A DNA stretch of 64,000 nucleotides from contig JABZFP010000041.1 in assembly GCA_014237395.1 (NCBI GenBank), positions 1-64,000 of the forward strand, in the 5' to 3' direction. Shown here piece by piece: positions 36,459 to 45,966 of the stretch; within the stretch, counting starts at the first letter, position 1, and each line of letters starts with the position of its first letter. The notes beneath the pieces are model-generated. The model worked only from the letters and a program-made list of their open reading frames with translations. It had not been told where the DNA came from and searched no databases. A program made the position numbers and the translations under genes. This stretch comes from Desulfobacteraceae bacterium. GTDB lineage: Bacteria; Desulfobacterota; Desulfobacteria; Desulfobacterales; UBA5852.

Positions 36459-37757
36459 ATGATCATATCTGACAAGATGTCACCGCCGCCCATGCGCCTG
36501 GCCTGGCGAATTTGGGGGATCGGCGCGCTGTTTTATCTGATGGCGTTTTTCCAGCGGGTATCCCCCGCCGTGATGACCGATGCGCTCATGCGCGATTTTC
36601 AAATCGGGGCTGCTGCTCTGGGAAACTTATCGGCGCTGTACTTCTACAGCTACGTTGCCATGCAGATTCCGACAGGCATTATTGCCGACCGCTGGGGGCC
36701 ACGTCGCCTTCTGAGCTTCGGGGCGCTGGTGGCCGGCGTCGGCGCGCTGCTCTTTGCCCTGGCACCCGGCATATTCCTGGTGGGCGCCGGGCGTCTGCTG
36801 ATCGGCGGTTCGGTGGCCGTGGCCTTTGTGGGGTTGCTGCAGCTCACCAACAACTGGTTCCCGCCCCGCTATTATGCCATGGCCGCCGGCATGGCTTTAT
36901 TCGTTGGCATTATCGGTGCGGTATGCGCCGGTCCACCGTTACGGCTCCTTGTCGACCAATACGGGTGGCGCGGCACCATCCTGGTTTCCAGTCTGGCGAC
37001 CTTTGTCATTGCGGCAGCGATCTGGATCGTTGTACGCGACCACCCCCAAGACCGGGGCTTTGCGGACTGGAACAGATCGGGCCAGAACCGGTCGCCATCC
37101 GAACGCTTGTCGGTCATGGCAGGCCTGCGGGAAGTCCTGCGCTATCGCAATACCCTCTTGCTTTTCCTCATTCCGGGCGGGGTGGTGGGGCCGGTCCTTA
37201 CCTTCTCCGGCTTGTGGGGCGTGCCCTATTTAACCACCCACCATGGCCTGCGTCCCGCCTGGGCCTCCGCCCTTACCACCACCCTCCTGGTGGCCTGGGC
37301 GGTGGGCGGCCCCTTTTTCGGGTGGTTGTCGGATCACACCGGACGGCGTAAACCTCTTTACATCGCGGGATGCGCATTGGCGCTGGCCGGTTGGGCGGTG
37401 GCCATCTATGTGAAACATCTTCCCCTGGCAGCACTCCTGGCGGTGCTGGTCATCACGGGGTTCAGCTCCGGTTGCATGATTATCAGTTTCGCTTTTGTCA
37501 AAGAATCCGTTCCGGCCAGTTTGTCGGGGACCGCCACCGGCGTCGTCAATATGGGCGTCATGTCAGGGCCGATGGTGTTGCAACCGCTCGTGGGCTGGAT
37601 GCTCGATCTTCGCTGGAGCGGTCAGCTCGCCGATGGCGCGCGCCGGTATGGCTTGGACGCCTACCAGGCCGGTTTCAGCCTGATGATCGCCTGGACCATT
37701 CTGGCGGTAATTCTCTTGTGCTTCACGCGGGAAACGCGCTGCCGCCCGCTGGTGTAA
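36459..37757 (+). CDS. MFS transporter
   Basis: A 432-residue membrane protein with about 12 hydrophobic segments, starting at RIWGIGALFYLMAFFQRVSP. The loop 2-3 motif is GIIADRWGPRRLL and its repeat in the second half is GWLSDHTGRRKPLY, both signatures of the major facilitator superfamily. The opening part and length resemble the nitrate/nitrite-porter or oxalate-formate branches rather than sugar porters; substrate cannot be told. No linked catabolic genes are adjacent on the same unit, though the monooxygenase gene follows on the same strand. Confidence 0.88.
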   Translation: MIISDKMSPPPMRLAWRIWGIGALFYLMAFFQRVSPAVMTDALMRDFQIGAAALGNLSALYFYSYVAMQIPTGIIADRWGPRRLLSFGALVAGVGALLFALAPGIFLVGAGRLLIGGSVAVAFVGLLQLTNNWFPPRYYAMAAGMALFVGIIGAVCAGPPLRLLVDQYGWRGTILVSSLATFVIAAAIWIVVRDHPQDRGFADWNRSGQNRSPSERLSVMAGLREVLRYRNTLLLFLIPGGVVGPVLTFSGLWGVPYLTTHHGLRPAWASALTTTLLVAWAVGGPFFGWLSDHTGRRKPLYIAGCALALAGWAVAIYVKHLPLAALLAVLVITGFSSGCMIISFAFVKESVPASLSGTATGVVNMGVMSGPMVLQPLVGWMLDLRWSGQLADGARRYGLDAYQAGFSLMIAWTILAVILLCFTRETRCRPLV

Positions 37758-37932
37758 GTGTATTACGGGCAACAGATGAGACGCCACTCCTGAAGGCGAT
37801 GCCAAGCAGGAAAAAACCATTTTACAAGAAACAGCCTCGCCGGCTATTTAAATCGTCTGCATCGTATTTCTATTGCCCGTTGGCTTTACGCAGGCGATTG
37901 TGTGCCTTAGGTTGTCGTCGGAGGACTCCGAT

Positions 37933-39267
37933 ATGACCGACACCCCCCATCACTATGCCATTATCGGCGCCGGGCCGGCCGGACTGGCGGTTGCAAGGAA
38001 CCTGGACAAACTGGGTATTCCGTTCATCGGGTTTGAAGCCGGTTCGACCGTGGGCGGCCTCTGGAACATCGACAACCCGCGCAGCACCATGTACCGCTCG
38101 GCGCACCTGATCTCCTCCAAACGCATGACGGAATTCACAGAATTTCCCATGGACGAGCGGGTGGCCGATTACCCGCACCACACCGAAGTTTACCACTATT
38201 TCAAAGCGTTTGCCGAACACTTCGACTTGAACGCCAAGTATGAATTCGAAACCGAAGTGAAGGCCGTAGAACCCATCGAAGGGTCCCCCGACAAAGGCTG
38301 GCAGCTAACGACTCTCAGCCGCAAGAATGGCAGCAGCACCGACCGGACGCGGCCCTTCAAAGGCGTCGTGATTGCCAACGGCACCTTGTCCGAGCCCAAT
38401 CGTCCGCACTTTGCAGGCAACTTTAACGGCCGCCTGATGCATGCCGCCGAATATAAAAGCGCCGACGTTTTCGAGGACCGACGCGTTTTGATCGTCGGGG
38501 CCGGCAACAGCGGCTGCGACATCGTGGTGGATGCCGTGCACCGGGCCCGCTCAGTGGGGATGAGTGTGCGCCGGGGATACCACTTCGTGCCCAAGTATGT
38601 ATTTGGCCGCCCGGCCGACACCGTGGGCGGCCGCATCAAGCTGCCCTTTGCCCTCAAACAGCGCCTTGACAAAGTGCTGCTCAAATGGTTCACCGGCGAT
38701 CCGCAACGGTTTGGCTTTCCCAAGCCCGACCACGACCTGTACGAGTCCCACCCCATCGTCAATTCACTGGTCCTGCACCATATCGGACATGGGGATATCA
38801 CCCTGTTCAAGGACATCGCGCGGCTCGATGGCGATGAGGTGGTTTTCCGGGACGGCACCCGCCAGGCTTTCGATCTGATACTGACCGCTACCGGTTACAA
38901 ACTGCACTATCCCTTTATCGACAAACGCTATCTCAACTGGCAGGGCGCCGCCCCGCATTTCTACCTGAACGCCTTCCATCCCGATTATGACAACCTCTTT
39001 ATCGCCGGGTTGGTGGAAGCGGCCGGGCTCGGCTGGGAAGGGCGCAACGAGCAGGCCGAACTGATTGCGCGCTACATTCACGGCATCGAGCGCAACCAGG
39101 CCGCGGCGGTCGTCTTTCAGGGTTTGAAACGGGCGCCCTTTCCAGACATGCTGGGCGGGGTCAACTATCTCAAACTCGATCGCATGGCCTACTACGTCCA
39201 CAAAGACACCTATCGCGCCGCCGTAGGCCGGCACATTCGAGAGTTGCATGACGGAGTGTCATCTTGA
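37933..39267 (+). CDS. Flavin-containing monooxygenase-like protein
   Basis: A 444-residue protein starting at ATG 37933 with GGAGG upstream; the frame extends to 37873. The FAD-binding motif is IIGAGPAGLAVARNL near the N-terminus, and the second, NADPH-type Rossmann motif is LIVGAGNSGCDIVVDA. Between them lies a variant FMO fingerprint (FAGNFNGRLMHAAEY; the canonical form is FxGxxxHxxxY/F). Such enzymes oxygenate N or S atoms or perform Baeyer-Villiger reactions with O2, which is unexpected in a strict anaerobe, so a detoxifying or altered role is possible. Its stop overlaps the next TTG start. Confidence 0.85.
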   Translation: MTDTPHHYAIIGAGPAGLAVARNLDKLGIPFIGFEAGSTVGGLWNIDNPRSTMYRSAHLISSKRMTEFTEFPMDERVADYPHHTEVYHYFKAFAEHFDLNAKYEFETEVKAVEPIEGSPDKGWQLTTLSRKNGSSTDRTRPFKGVVIANGTLSEPNRPHFAGNFNGRLMHAAEYKSADVFEDRRVLIVGAGNSGCDIVVDAVHRARSVGMSVRRGYHFVPKYVFGRPADTVGGRIKLPFALKQRLDKVLLKWFTGDPQRFGFPKPDHDLYESHPIVNSLVLHHIGHGDITLFKDIARLDGDEVVFRDGTRQAFDLILTATGYKLHYPFIDKRYLNWQGAAPHFYLNAFHPDYDNLFIAGLVEAAGLGWEGRNEQAELIARYIHGIERNQAAAVVFQGLKRAPFPDMLGGVNYLKLDRMAYYVHKDTYRAAVGRHIRELHDGVSS

Positions 39268-39845
39268 AAGCCTTACCCTTCAGAATCCTGCTGGTGATTC
39301 TGGCAGGGATATGTCTGCCGGACCTCTCTATCGGTGCATCCGAACAGCTTGACGCCGTCCGCACCCTCAAGTCCGGCGGCGGCGTTCTGATGATTCGTCA
39401 TGCCAATGCCCCGGGCAGTGGCGATCCGGCGAATTTCAAGATCGACGATTGTGCGACCCAGCGGAATCTGGATGAACGCGGCCGTGCCCAGGCGCGGGCT
39501 ATCGGTGACGTGCTTCGTCACCATGCGATAGGAAAGGTGCGCCTCTATTCGAGTCAGTGGTGTCGATGTCTCGAAACCGCCCGGCTGATGAATCTGGGTG
39601 CTGTTCAACCGCTGCCCGCGTTAAATTCCTTTTTTGATCGCCCCGATGACCGCGAAGGGCGCATCGATGCCCTCAAAGCCTTCCTGGCCAAACAGCCCCG
39701 TGATGGCGGACCGATCATCCTGGTCACCCATTATGTCACGATTGCGGCGATGACCGGAGAAGGCGTTTCGTCGGGCGAAGGGGTGGTGCTGCAATTGAAA
39801 AATGGGCCCCCGCAAGTGGTCGGGAGATTGAATTTCGACCATTAG
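39264..39845 (+). CDS. Exported histidine-phosphatase-family protein
   Basis: A 193-residue protein starting at a TTG that overlaps the previous stop (TTGA). It has a signal peptide (FRILLVILAGICLPDLSIGA) and then GGVLMIRHANAPG, the RH[G/A] catalytic motif of the phosphoglycerate-mutase-like superfamily. RNLDERGRAQARAIGDVL, YSSQWCRCLETARL and LVTHYVTIAAMTG (second catalytic His) complete the fold. It most resembles periplasmic histidine phosphatases of unknown substrate. Translational coupling to the monooxygenase is the only contextual hint. Confidence 0.85.
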   Translation: MKALPFRILLVILAGICLPDLSIGASEQLDAVRTLKSGGGVLMIRHANAPGSGDPANFKIDDCATQRNLDERGRAQARAIGDVLRHHAIGKVRLYSSQWCRCLETARLMNLGAVQPLPALNSFFDRPDDREGRIDALKAFLAKQPRDGGPIILVTHYVTIAAMTGEGVSSGEGVVLQLKNGPPQVVGRLNFDH

Positions 39846-39873
39846 AACCGCTATGCATCAGGAGCATGCCCTC

Positions 39874-40098
39874 ATGACCGCGGAAGAACGCCAGATACTC
39901 CAGCTGCTGGCCAAGGAATGGAACTTGAAAGGACCTCCGGGAATCCTGGATGTCAGTGACGTCGTCGCGGCGCTGCCATTGGCGCCCAGCGACACCCTGG
40001 CCGCCCTGAAGCACCTTTTTGAAAAGGGTCTGACGGACATGAATTCGTTAAAAACCAGCGTTTTCCTGACACCGGAAGGGTATGCCGCCGCTGAATAG
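39874..40098 (+). CDS. Small winged-helix-like protein
   Basis: A 74-residue protein starting at ATG 39874 (AGGAG ten bases upstream; an earlier ATG at 39853 lacks one). The pattern helix EERQILQLLAKEW, then DVVAALPLAPSDTLAALKHLFEKGL and a short beta pair (SVFLTPEGYAAA) matches the size and layout of a MarR/ArsR-like winged helix reduced to its core. Family not recognised. It follows the histidine phosphatase by 28 bases and is probably in the same operon. Confidence 0.65.
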   Translation: MTAEERQILQLLAKEWNLKGPPGILDVSDVVAALPLAPSDTLAALKHLFEKGLTDMNSLKTSVFLTPEGYAAAE

Positions 40099-40434
40099 AC
40101 CTGACGCCCGGTGAGTTCGGTTGCCGAGGGCCGGCTCAAAAAAAAGCTTTCTTTTTTCGGTCAGCGTGTTATTATGCGCTTATGCTCAATTCAGCGTCCG
40201 TTTGCCGTCTTGAGCTTGGCAACTCTCCTCCAGACACGGCGCGAACACCGGCAACAGCACCCGGTCCCATGACCCGATGATGTTGCCTGGCGGTCGCGTC
40301 GTGTCCTCCTTCCCGCAGCGCGTCCACCACCCATCGAAAATGCCGCGTGACAGCGATGGGCAAGCCATGTAGTATACCCTCATTCGGCAAACCCACCGCG
40401 AAGACACACAACCCTGACAAGGATGATATCACCC
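40099..40434. other. Intergenic stretch with a weak A/T-tract hairpin
   Basis: Around 40137-40160 an A-tract, AGCTTTC and a T-tract form a weak hairpin that could end transcription of the preceding operon. No gene is supported in the remainder; minus-strand frames here lack ribosome binding sites. Confidence 0.4.
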
Positions 40435-41133
40435 ATGAAAACGATCGGGCTTTTAGGGGGCATGAGCTGGGAAAGTACGGCGCATTATTACCAGGCCATC
40501 AACACCGGGGTTAAACAGGCGCTCGGTGGCCTGCATTCCGCCGAAATCGTCCTGTACAGCGTCGACTTTGCCCCCATCGAAAAACTCCAGGCCCGCGGCG
40601 ACTGGTCCGCCACCGCCGAATTGCTGGTGGACGCCGCCCGACGCATCCAACGGGCCGGGGCCGATTTCCTCCTGATTTGCACCAACACCATGCACAAGGT
40701 CGCACCCGCCATCGAGTTGGCGATATCCATCCCGTTGCTCCACATCGCAGACGCCACGGCCGAAGCCCTGGCGGATGACGGCATCAAGACCGTCGGGCTG
40801 CTGGGCACCGCCTTTACCATGGAGCATCCCTTTTACCGGGGGCGCCTGGCTGATCGTTACGGCCTTGAGGTGATCGTGCCGGAAAAAAATGACCGCCAGA
40901 TCGTACACGACATTATTTTCGATGAACTCTGCCGGGGCAAACTCCTGGGAGCATCCCGAAAGCACTATCTGCGCATTGTGGACCAGTTGGCCGCTGCAGG
41001 CGCTGAAGCCGTTATTCTTGGGTGCACTGAAATCGGTATGCTGATCAAACCGGAAGATACCTCCGTTAAGTTGTACGATACCACCGCCATCCATGCCGCC
41101 AAAGCCGTTTCGTACGCCCTCGAAAATCGGTGA
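40435..41133 (+). CDS. Aspartate/glutamate racemase family protein
   Basis: A 232-residue cofactor-independent racemase. GLLGGMSWESTAHYYQAIN is the family N-terminus. The two catalytic cysteines are in LLICTNTMHK and ILGCTEIGML, so both acid-base thiols are present. Length and motifs fit the YgeA/RacX-type amino-acid racemases. ATG 40435 is preferred over 40423 because the AAGGA at 40418-40422 is too close to the earlier one. Likely product: D-amino acids for wall or signalling; substrate not certain. Confidence 0.9.
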   Translation: MKTIGLLGGMSWESTAHYYQAINTGVKQALGGLHSAEIVLYSVDFAPIEKLQARGDWSATAELLVDAARRIQRAGADFLLICTNTMHKVAPAIELAISIPLLHIADATAEALADDGIKTVGLLGTAFTMEHPFYRGRLADRYGLEVIVPEKNDRQIVHDIIFDELCRGKLLGASRKHYLRIVDQLAAAGAEAVILGCTEIGMLIKPEDTSVKLYDTTAIHAAKAVSYALENR

Positions 41134-41508
41134 CCGCGGCTCCTATTACCGCTATGACCGATGGATAGACGACAACCGTATATCTGCCTATTCGTTCAAT
41201 AGATGTAGCGTTCCTGGCTTGCGCCCGGCAGGATTTGCATGCCTCTTCATCATGATCATGGCCTCAATTGACGATCATCTCAGCCTTCGTTTTAGTTTAT
41301 CGGCCGCAGCCCTCTCTCTTGTGTATTCACCAATACGCTGTCAATAAAGACACGAGCCTTACGTCCCGACGTCACGTGTTGATGATTAAGCCTTCGTATC
41401 AGTAGGTTAGAAAACCGTGAGCGCGAAAGGCGTTTGACATTGCAGGGGCTATGACGCATTTTTAAAGCTAATTTTAAAATCCAGCCGCGGATAAAACGGA
41501 CACGGACC
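41134..41508. other. Intergenic stretch before the RND operon
   Basis: 375 bases with no supported gene. It must contain the promoter of the efflux operon. GTCCCGACGTCACG at 41364 is a small imperfect palindrome that could bind a regulator, but no regulator gene is adjacent. Confidence 0.4.
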
Positions 41509-42639
41509 ATGAAGAAAAAAATTTTCATCGCCTTTTGCGTCTTGCTGGTGATAGCCGGCGTTCTGGGCGGCGTTAAATTCCTGCAGATCAACCGCATGAT
41601 CGCCCAGGGCAAGGAGTTTGTACCCCCGCCTGCCACCGTGACCACCGCCCCGGTCGTGTCTATGGCGTGGGAGCAGCGCCTGACGGCCGTCGGCTCGTTG
41701 GAGGCCGTACAGGGCGTGATGGTCACGGCGGAATTGAGCGGCAAGATCGAGCAGATCGCATTCGAGCCGGGCGCCCACGTTGAAACAGGCGACCTGCTCG
41801 TGCAACAGGACATCTCCTCCGAAGAGGCCCAGCGCCGCGCGGAGGAAGCTACCCTGGCGCTGAAAAAGGCCAATCATGATCGCGCCAAGGAGCTGCTGGC
41901 CGATAAGGTGGTAACCCAGGCCGCCTACGACCAGGCCCTGGCCGAATACAAACAGGCCCTGGCTGCCATTGACAATATTCGATCGGTCATCGCCAAAAAA
42001 ACCATCCGGGCGCCTTTTGCCGGTCGATTGGGAATTCGTTTGGTCAATCTGGGACAGATCCTCGAGGGGGGTGAGCCGGTTGTTTCCCTCCAGGCCATGG
42101 ACCCGATTTTCGTCAATTTCCTGCTGCCGCAAAACCAGATCGCCCAAATCCAGCCGGGCCTGACCGTGCGCATTAGGACCGATGCCATGCCCGGCCAAGA
42201 AATCCAGGGCCGCGTCACCGCCATCAACCCCCAGGTCGAAGAGGCGACCCGCAATATTCGTATCCAGGCCACGTTGGGAAATAGCCAGGAACGGCTTCGA
42301 CCCGGCATGTTTGTCGATGTCGATGTCATTCTGCCGGAACGGGAAGACGTGCGGATGATCCCGACGACGGCCGTTTTATATGCCCCGTACAGTGATTCGG
42401 TATTTGTGCTGGAAAAAAAGGCGGCCGGCGATGGCCAGCCGGTCGGTCAGGTCCTGCGGCAGCAGTTCGTCCGGCTTGGTGCTCAGCGCGGCGACTATGT
42501 GGCGGTGCTGTCCGGCGTAGAGGAGGGCGATCAGGTCGTCAGCACCGGGGTATTTAAATACCGCAACGGTCAGAGCGTTATCGTTGACAATACCCTGGCA
42601 CCGGAATTCAGCCTGGCGCCCAAACCGGAAGACCGATGA
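41509..42639 (+). CDS. RND efflux periplasmic adaptor (membrane fusion protein)
   Basis: A 376-residue protein anchored by an N-terminal membrane helix (IFIAFCVLLVIAGVLGGV). The HlyD/AcrA-type layout is visible: a beta-barrel and lipoyl half-motif (GSLEAVQGVMVTAELSGKI, FEPGAHVETGDLLV), an alpha-hairpin rich in Ala/Glu/Lys (~95-135), the returning lipoyl half (TIRAPFAGRLGIRLVNLGQ) and a membrane-proximal domain (VLSGVEEGDQVVSTG). There is no lipobox. It pairs with the pump encoded 81 bases downstream; no outer-membrane channel gene is adjacent. Confidence 0.92.
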   Translation: MKKKIFIAFCVLLVIAGVLGGVKFLQINRMIAQGKEFVPPPATVTTAPVVSMAWEQRLTAVGSLEAVQGVMVTAELSGKIEQIAFEPGAHVETGDLLVQQDISSEEAQRRAEEATLALKKANHDRAKELLADKVVTQAAYDQALAEYKQALAAIDNIRSVIAKKTIRAPFAGRLGIRLVNLGQILEGGEPVVSLQAMDPIFVNFLLPQNQIAQIQPGLTVRIRTDAMPGQEIQGRVTAINPQVEEATRNIRIQATLGNSQERLRPGMFVDVDVILPEREDVRMIPTTAVLYAPYSDSVFVLEKKAAGDGQPVGQVLRQQFVRLGAQRGDYVAVLSGVEEGDQVVSTGVFKYRNGQSVIVDNTLAPEFSLAPKPEDR

Positions 42640-42720
42640 CAGGGCGGACCCACCGGATCGTAAAAAGGGGCTTCCCGTCCAACCCAACCCCCATTACCCA
42701 TTTGTCGAGCGAATTTCCGT

Positions 42721-45700
42721 ATGCAATTCACTGACATTTTTATCCGACGACCGGTGCTGGCGCTGGTCATCAGCCTCCTTATCATTATCGCCGGCCTTCA
42801 GGCTGTACGATCCCTGAATGTCCGCCAATACCCCCGCAGCGACAATGCCTCCGTGACGGTGAACACCATTTATGTCGGCGCCAGTGCGGATCTCGTCCGA
42901 GGATTCATCACCACCCCTCTGGAGCGCGCCATCGCCGCCGCCGACGGGATCGACTACATCCAATCCGAGAGCCGCCTGGGACTTTCCACCATCACCGTGC
43001 GGCTCAAACTGAACTACGACCCCACCAAGGCCCTGTCCGAAATCAGTTCCAAAGTGGACCAAGTCCGGGGCGACCTGCCCCCGGAAGCCGAAGTGCCCAT
43101 CATCAACGTGGAGTCCGCCGACAGTCAATTCGCATCAGCCTATTTGAGCTTCACCTCGGATGTCCTCAAGCAGAACGAAATTACCGATTACCTCGTGCGC
43201 GCCGTGCAGCCCCAACTATCGGCGCTCGAGGGGGTCCAGCGGGCGGACATTCTGGGAGCCCGCACCTTTGCCATGCGGGTCTGGCTGAAGCCCGAACGCA
43301 TGGCGGCCTACAATATCAGTCCTGTCCAGGTGCGCCAGGCCCTGGCGAGGAACAACTTCCTGGCGGCCGTGGGACAGACCAAGGGCGCCCTGGTCCAAGT
43401 CAACCTGATCGCCAATACCGACCTGCGCTCGGTGGACGAATTCAAGCGCCTGGCCGTGCGCCAGGAGGACGGTGCCATCGTCCGTTTGGAGGATATTGCC
43501 GATGTTGAACTGGGGGCCGAAAATTACGATGCCCAAGTCCGCTTTTCCGGCCAGACGGCCGTCTTCATGGGCATCTGGGCCCTTCCCAATGCCAACTCCC
43601 TGGACGTCATCAGCCGGGTCCGCACCGCAATGGAAACGGTCCAGAACCGCCTGCCCTCCGGACTGCAGGCCCGCATCGCCTACGATGCCACCAACTATAT
43701 CCGCAATGCCATCCGCGAAGTCGTTAAAACCCTGAGTGAAACCCTCCTGATCGTCATCGTGATCATTTTTTTCTTCCTGGGATCCATGCGCTCGGCCATC
43801 ATCCCGGTGATAGCGATTCCCCTGTCCCTCATCGGGGGCGTTTTCCTGATGCAGGTCTTCGGATTCACCATCAACCTTTTGACCCTGCTGGCCATTGTCC
43901 TGTCGGTGGGGCTGGTGGTGGACGACGCCATCGTGGTGGTGGAAAATGTCGAACGGCATCTGCGTGAGGGCCAATCGCCTACCCAGGCGGCCATCCTGGG
44001 TGCCCGCGAACTTGTCAGTCCGCTGATTTCCATGACCGTCACGCTGGCGGCCGTCTATGCCCCCATCGGCCTGCAGGGCGGTCTGACCGGTTCCCTGTTC
44101 CGCGAATTTGCCTTCACCTTGGCCGGAGCGGTGGTCATTTCCGGCATCGTCGCCATCACCCTTTCGCCCATGATGGCGTCTCGGCTATTGCGCGAAGGTA
44201 TGTCCGAAAAAGGGCTGGCCGGCAAGATCGCCCGGGATTTCGATCGCCTGCGCGGACGCTACGGCCAGCTGCTGGATGTCACCCTCGACGCCCGTCCGGC
44301 GGTTTATATGGTGTGGATCTGTATCGGCCTGATGACCATTCCCATGTACAGTATGTCGGCCAAGGAACTGGCCCCCAAAGAAGACCAGGGCATCCTTTTC
44401 GGAATCGTCGACGCCGCCGCCAATTCCACCCTGGATCAGACCAGCCGATATACGGCCGCGGCCAACGATATCTTCTTCGAGACACCGGAAACGAACTTCT
44501 CCTTCCAGGTCACAAATCCCTCGTCAGGTTTTGCCGGCATGGTGGTCAAACCCTGGGACGCGCGTGAGCGCACCATCGAAGAAATCCTGCCGGAAGTGCA
44601 GCGCAAACTAAGCACCATTCCGGGCATCCGCATGTTCGCCACAACACCCTCGGCCCTGCCCGGCGGGGGGCGGTTTCCGGTGGAGTTCGTCCTGGCCTCA
44701 ACAGCCGAGCCGGATCAAATTCTGTCTTTCGCCCAACAGATCCAGAGAAAAGCCATGCAGAGCGGCATGTTCGCCTTTCCCCCCATCATCGATCTCAAAA
44801 TCGACCAGCCCCAGTCCGAACTGATCATCGACCGGGACAAGACCGCCGACCTGAACCTCAGCCTCGAACAGGTGGGCAACGACATCGCCTCCATGGTGGG
44901 GGGCAACTTCGTCAACCGTTTCAACATCGCCGGGCGCAGCTACAAGGTCATCCCCCAGATCAAACGCATCGACCGGCTGACCCCGGGCCAGCTGAAAAAC
45001 ATCTACGTCACAGGCCCGGCCGGCCAGCTGATCCCCTTGAGCACCATCGCCACCATCCGTAACGAAACGGTGCCGCGCGCGCTGCTCCGTTTCCAGCAGC
45101 TCAACGCGGTCACCATCAGTGGCGTTTCGGTGCGCCCGCTGGACGAAGCCCTGCGCTTTTTGGAAGACGAGGCCGCACAAATCCTTCCCAAAGGGTATGT
45201 GATAGACTACACTGGGGAGTCCCGCCAGCTGCGCACCGAGGGCAACTCCTTCATCCAGGCTTTCAGCCTGGCGGTCATCCTGATTTTCCTGGTACTGGCG
45301 GCCCAGTTCAACAGCTTCCGGGACCCTTTTGTCATCCTGGCCGGATCGGTGCCGCTGGCCATGTTCGGCGCGCTGGTGTTCACTTTTCTCAAGATGCCCG
45401 ACCCGAACGTGACGTTCTGGACCGCGGGCTGGACCACAACCCTCAATATTTACTCCCAGGTGGGTCTGGTAACCCTGGTGGGCCTGGTCTCCAAAAACGG
45501 CATCCTGATCGTGGAGTTCGCCAACAAGCTCCAGGAAACAGGCCTCAGCAAGCGCAAGGCCGTGCACCAGGCCGCCCTGACCCGCCTGCGTCCTATCCTC
45601 ATGACCACCGGGGCTACCATTGCCGGCCATTTCCCGCTGGTCCTGGTCACCGGGGCCGGGGCCGAAGCGCGGAACTCCATCGGTCTGGTGCTGGTGGGGG

Positions 45701-45786
45701 GCATGGCCATCGGCACCCTCTTTACCCTCTTTGTCATCCCATCGATCTATATGCTGATCGCCAAGGATCATCACCTGGCCGCATGA
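42721..45786 (+). CDS. RND multidrug efflux pump, inner-membrane transporter
   Basis: A 1021-residue RND permease of the HAE-1 (AcrB/MdtB-like) type. It opens with FTDIFIRRPVLALVISLLII and has twelve membrane segments in two repeats with large periplasmic loops (Ig-like porter subdomains). The proton-relay region in TM4 reads LSVGLVVDDAIVVVENVERH with the two conserved Asp residues, and the second repeat has VGLVSKNGILIVEFANKLQE. It exports lipophilic compounds driven by the proton gradient. Full-length, no disrupting changes seen. Confidence 0.93.
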   Translation: MQFTDIFIRRPVLALVISLLIIIAGLQAVRSLNVRQYPRSDNASVTVNTIYVGASADLVRGFITTPLERAIAAADGIDYIQSESRLGLSTITVRLKLNYDPTKALSEISSKVDQVRGDLPPEAEVPIINVESADSQFASAYLSFTSDVLKQNEITDYLVRAVQPQLSALEGVQRADILGARTFAMRVWLKPERMAAYNISPVQVRQALARNNFLAAVGQTKGALVQVNLIANTDLRSVDEFKRLAVRQEDGAIVRLEDIADVELGAENYDAQVRFSGQTAVFMGIWALPNANSLDVISRVRTAMETVQNRLPSGLQARIAYDATNYIRNAIREVVKTLSETLLIVIVIIFFFLGSMRSAIIPVIAIPLSLIGGVFLMQVFGFTINLLTLLAIVLSVGLVVDDAIVVVENVERHLREGQSPTQAAILGARELVSPLISMTVTLAAVYAPIGLQGGLTGSLFREFAFTLAGAVVISGIVAITLSPMMASRLLREGMSEKGLAGKIARDFDRLRGRYGQLLDVTLDARPAVYMVWICIGLMTIPMYSMSAKELAPKEDQGILFGIVDAAANSTLDQTSRYTAAANDIFFETPETNFSFQVTNPSSGFAGMVVKPWDARERTIEEILPEVQRKLSTIPGIRMFATTPSALPGGGRFPVEFVLASTAEPDQILSFAQQIQRKAMQSGMFAFPPIIDLKIDQPQSELIIDRDKTADLNLSLEQVGNDIASMVGGNFVNRFNIAGRSYKVIPQIKRIDRLTPGQLKNIYVTGPAGQLIPLSTIATIRNETVPRALLRFQQLNAVTISGVSVRPLDEALRFLEDEAAQILPKGYVIDYTGESRQLRTEGNSFIQAFSLAVILIFLVLAAQFNSFRDPFVILAGSVPLAMFGALVFTFLKMPDPNVTFWTAGWTTTLNIYSQVGLVTLVGLVSKNGILIVEFANKLQETGLSKRKAVHQAALTRLRPILMTTGATIAGHFPLVLVTGAGAEARNSIGLVLVGGMAIGTLFTLFVIPSIYMLIAKDHHLAA

Positions 45787-45966
45787 GACCAGACCGGGCG
45801 CACCATCAACACCCAGCGCGATGTGCGACAAGGTTTGGAAGGGCCGTTTGTACCGGTTAACGGGCAGAGGAATGGGGCGGTTCAATACGCTTTCGTCCCA
45901 TGACGGCATGGTCGCCACGGACGTCGACCATCGTGATGCGCAACCGCAACAAGTAAACGGGGGAAC

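Noticed and set aside
44698..45918. Long antisense open frames within the RND pump gene
   Set aside because: Shadow of the pump gene; composition is unlike a real protein and there is no ribosome binding site.
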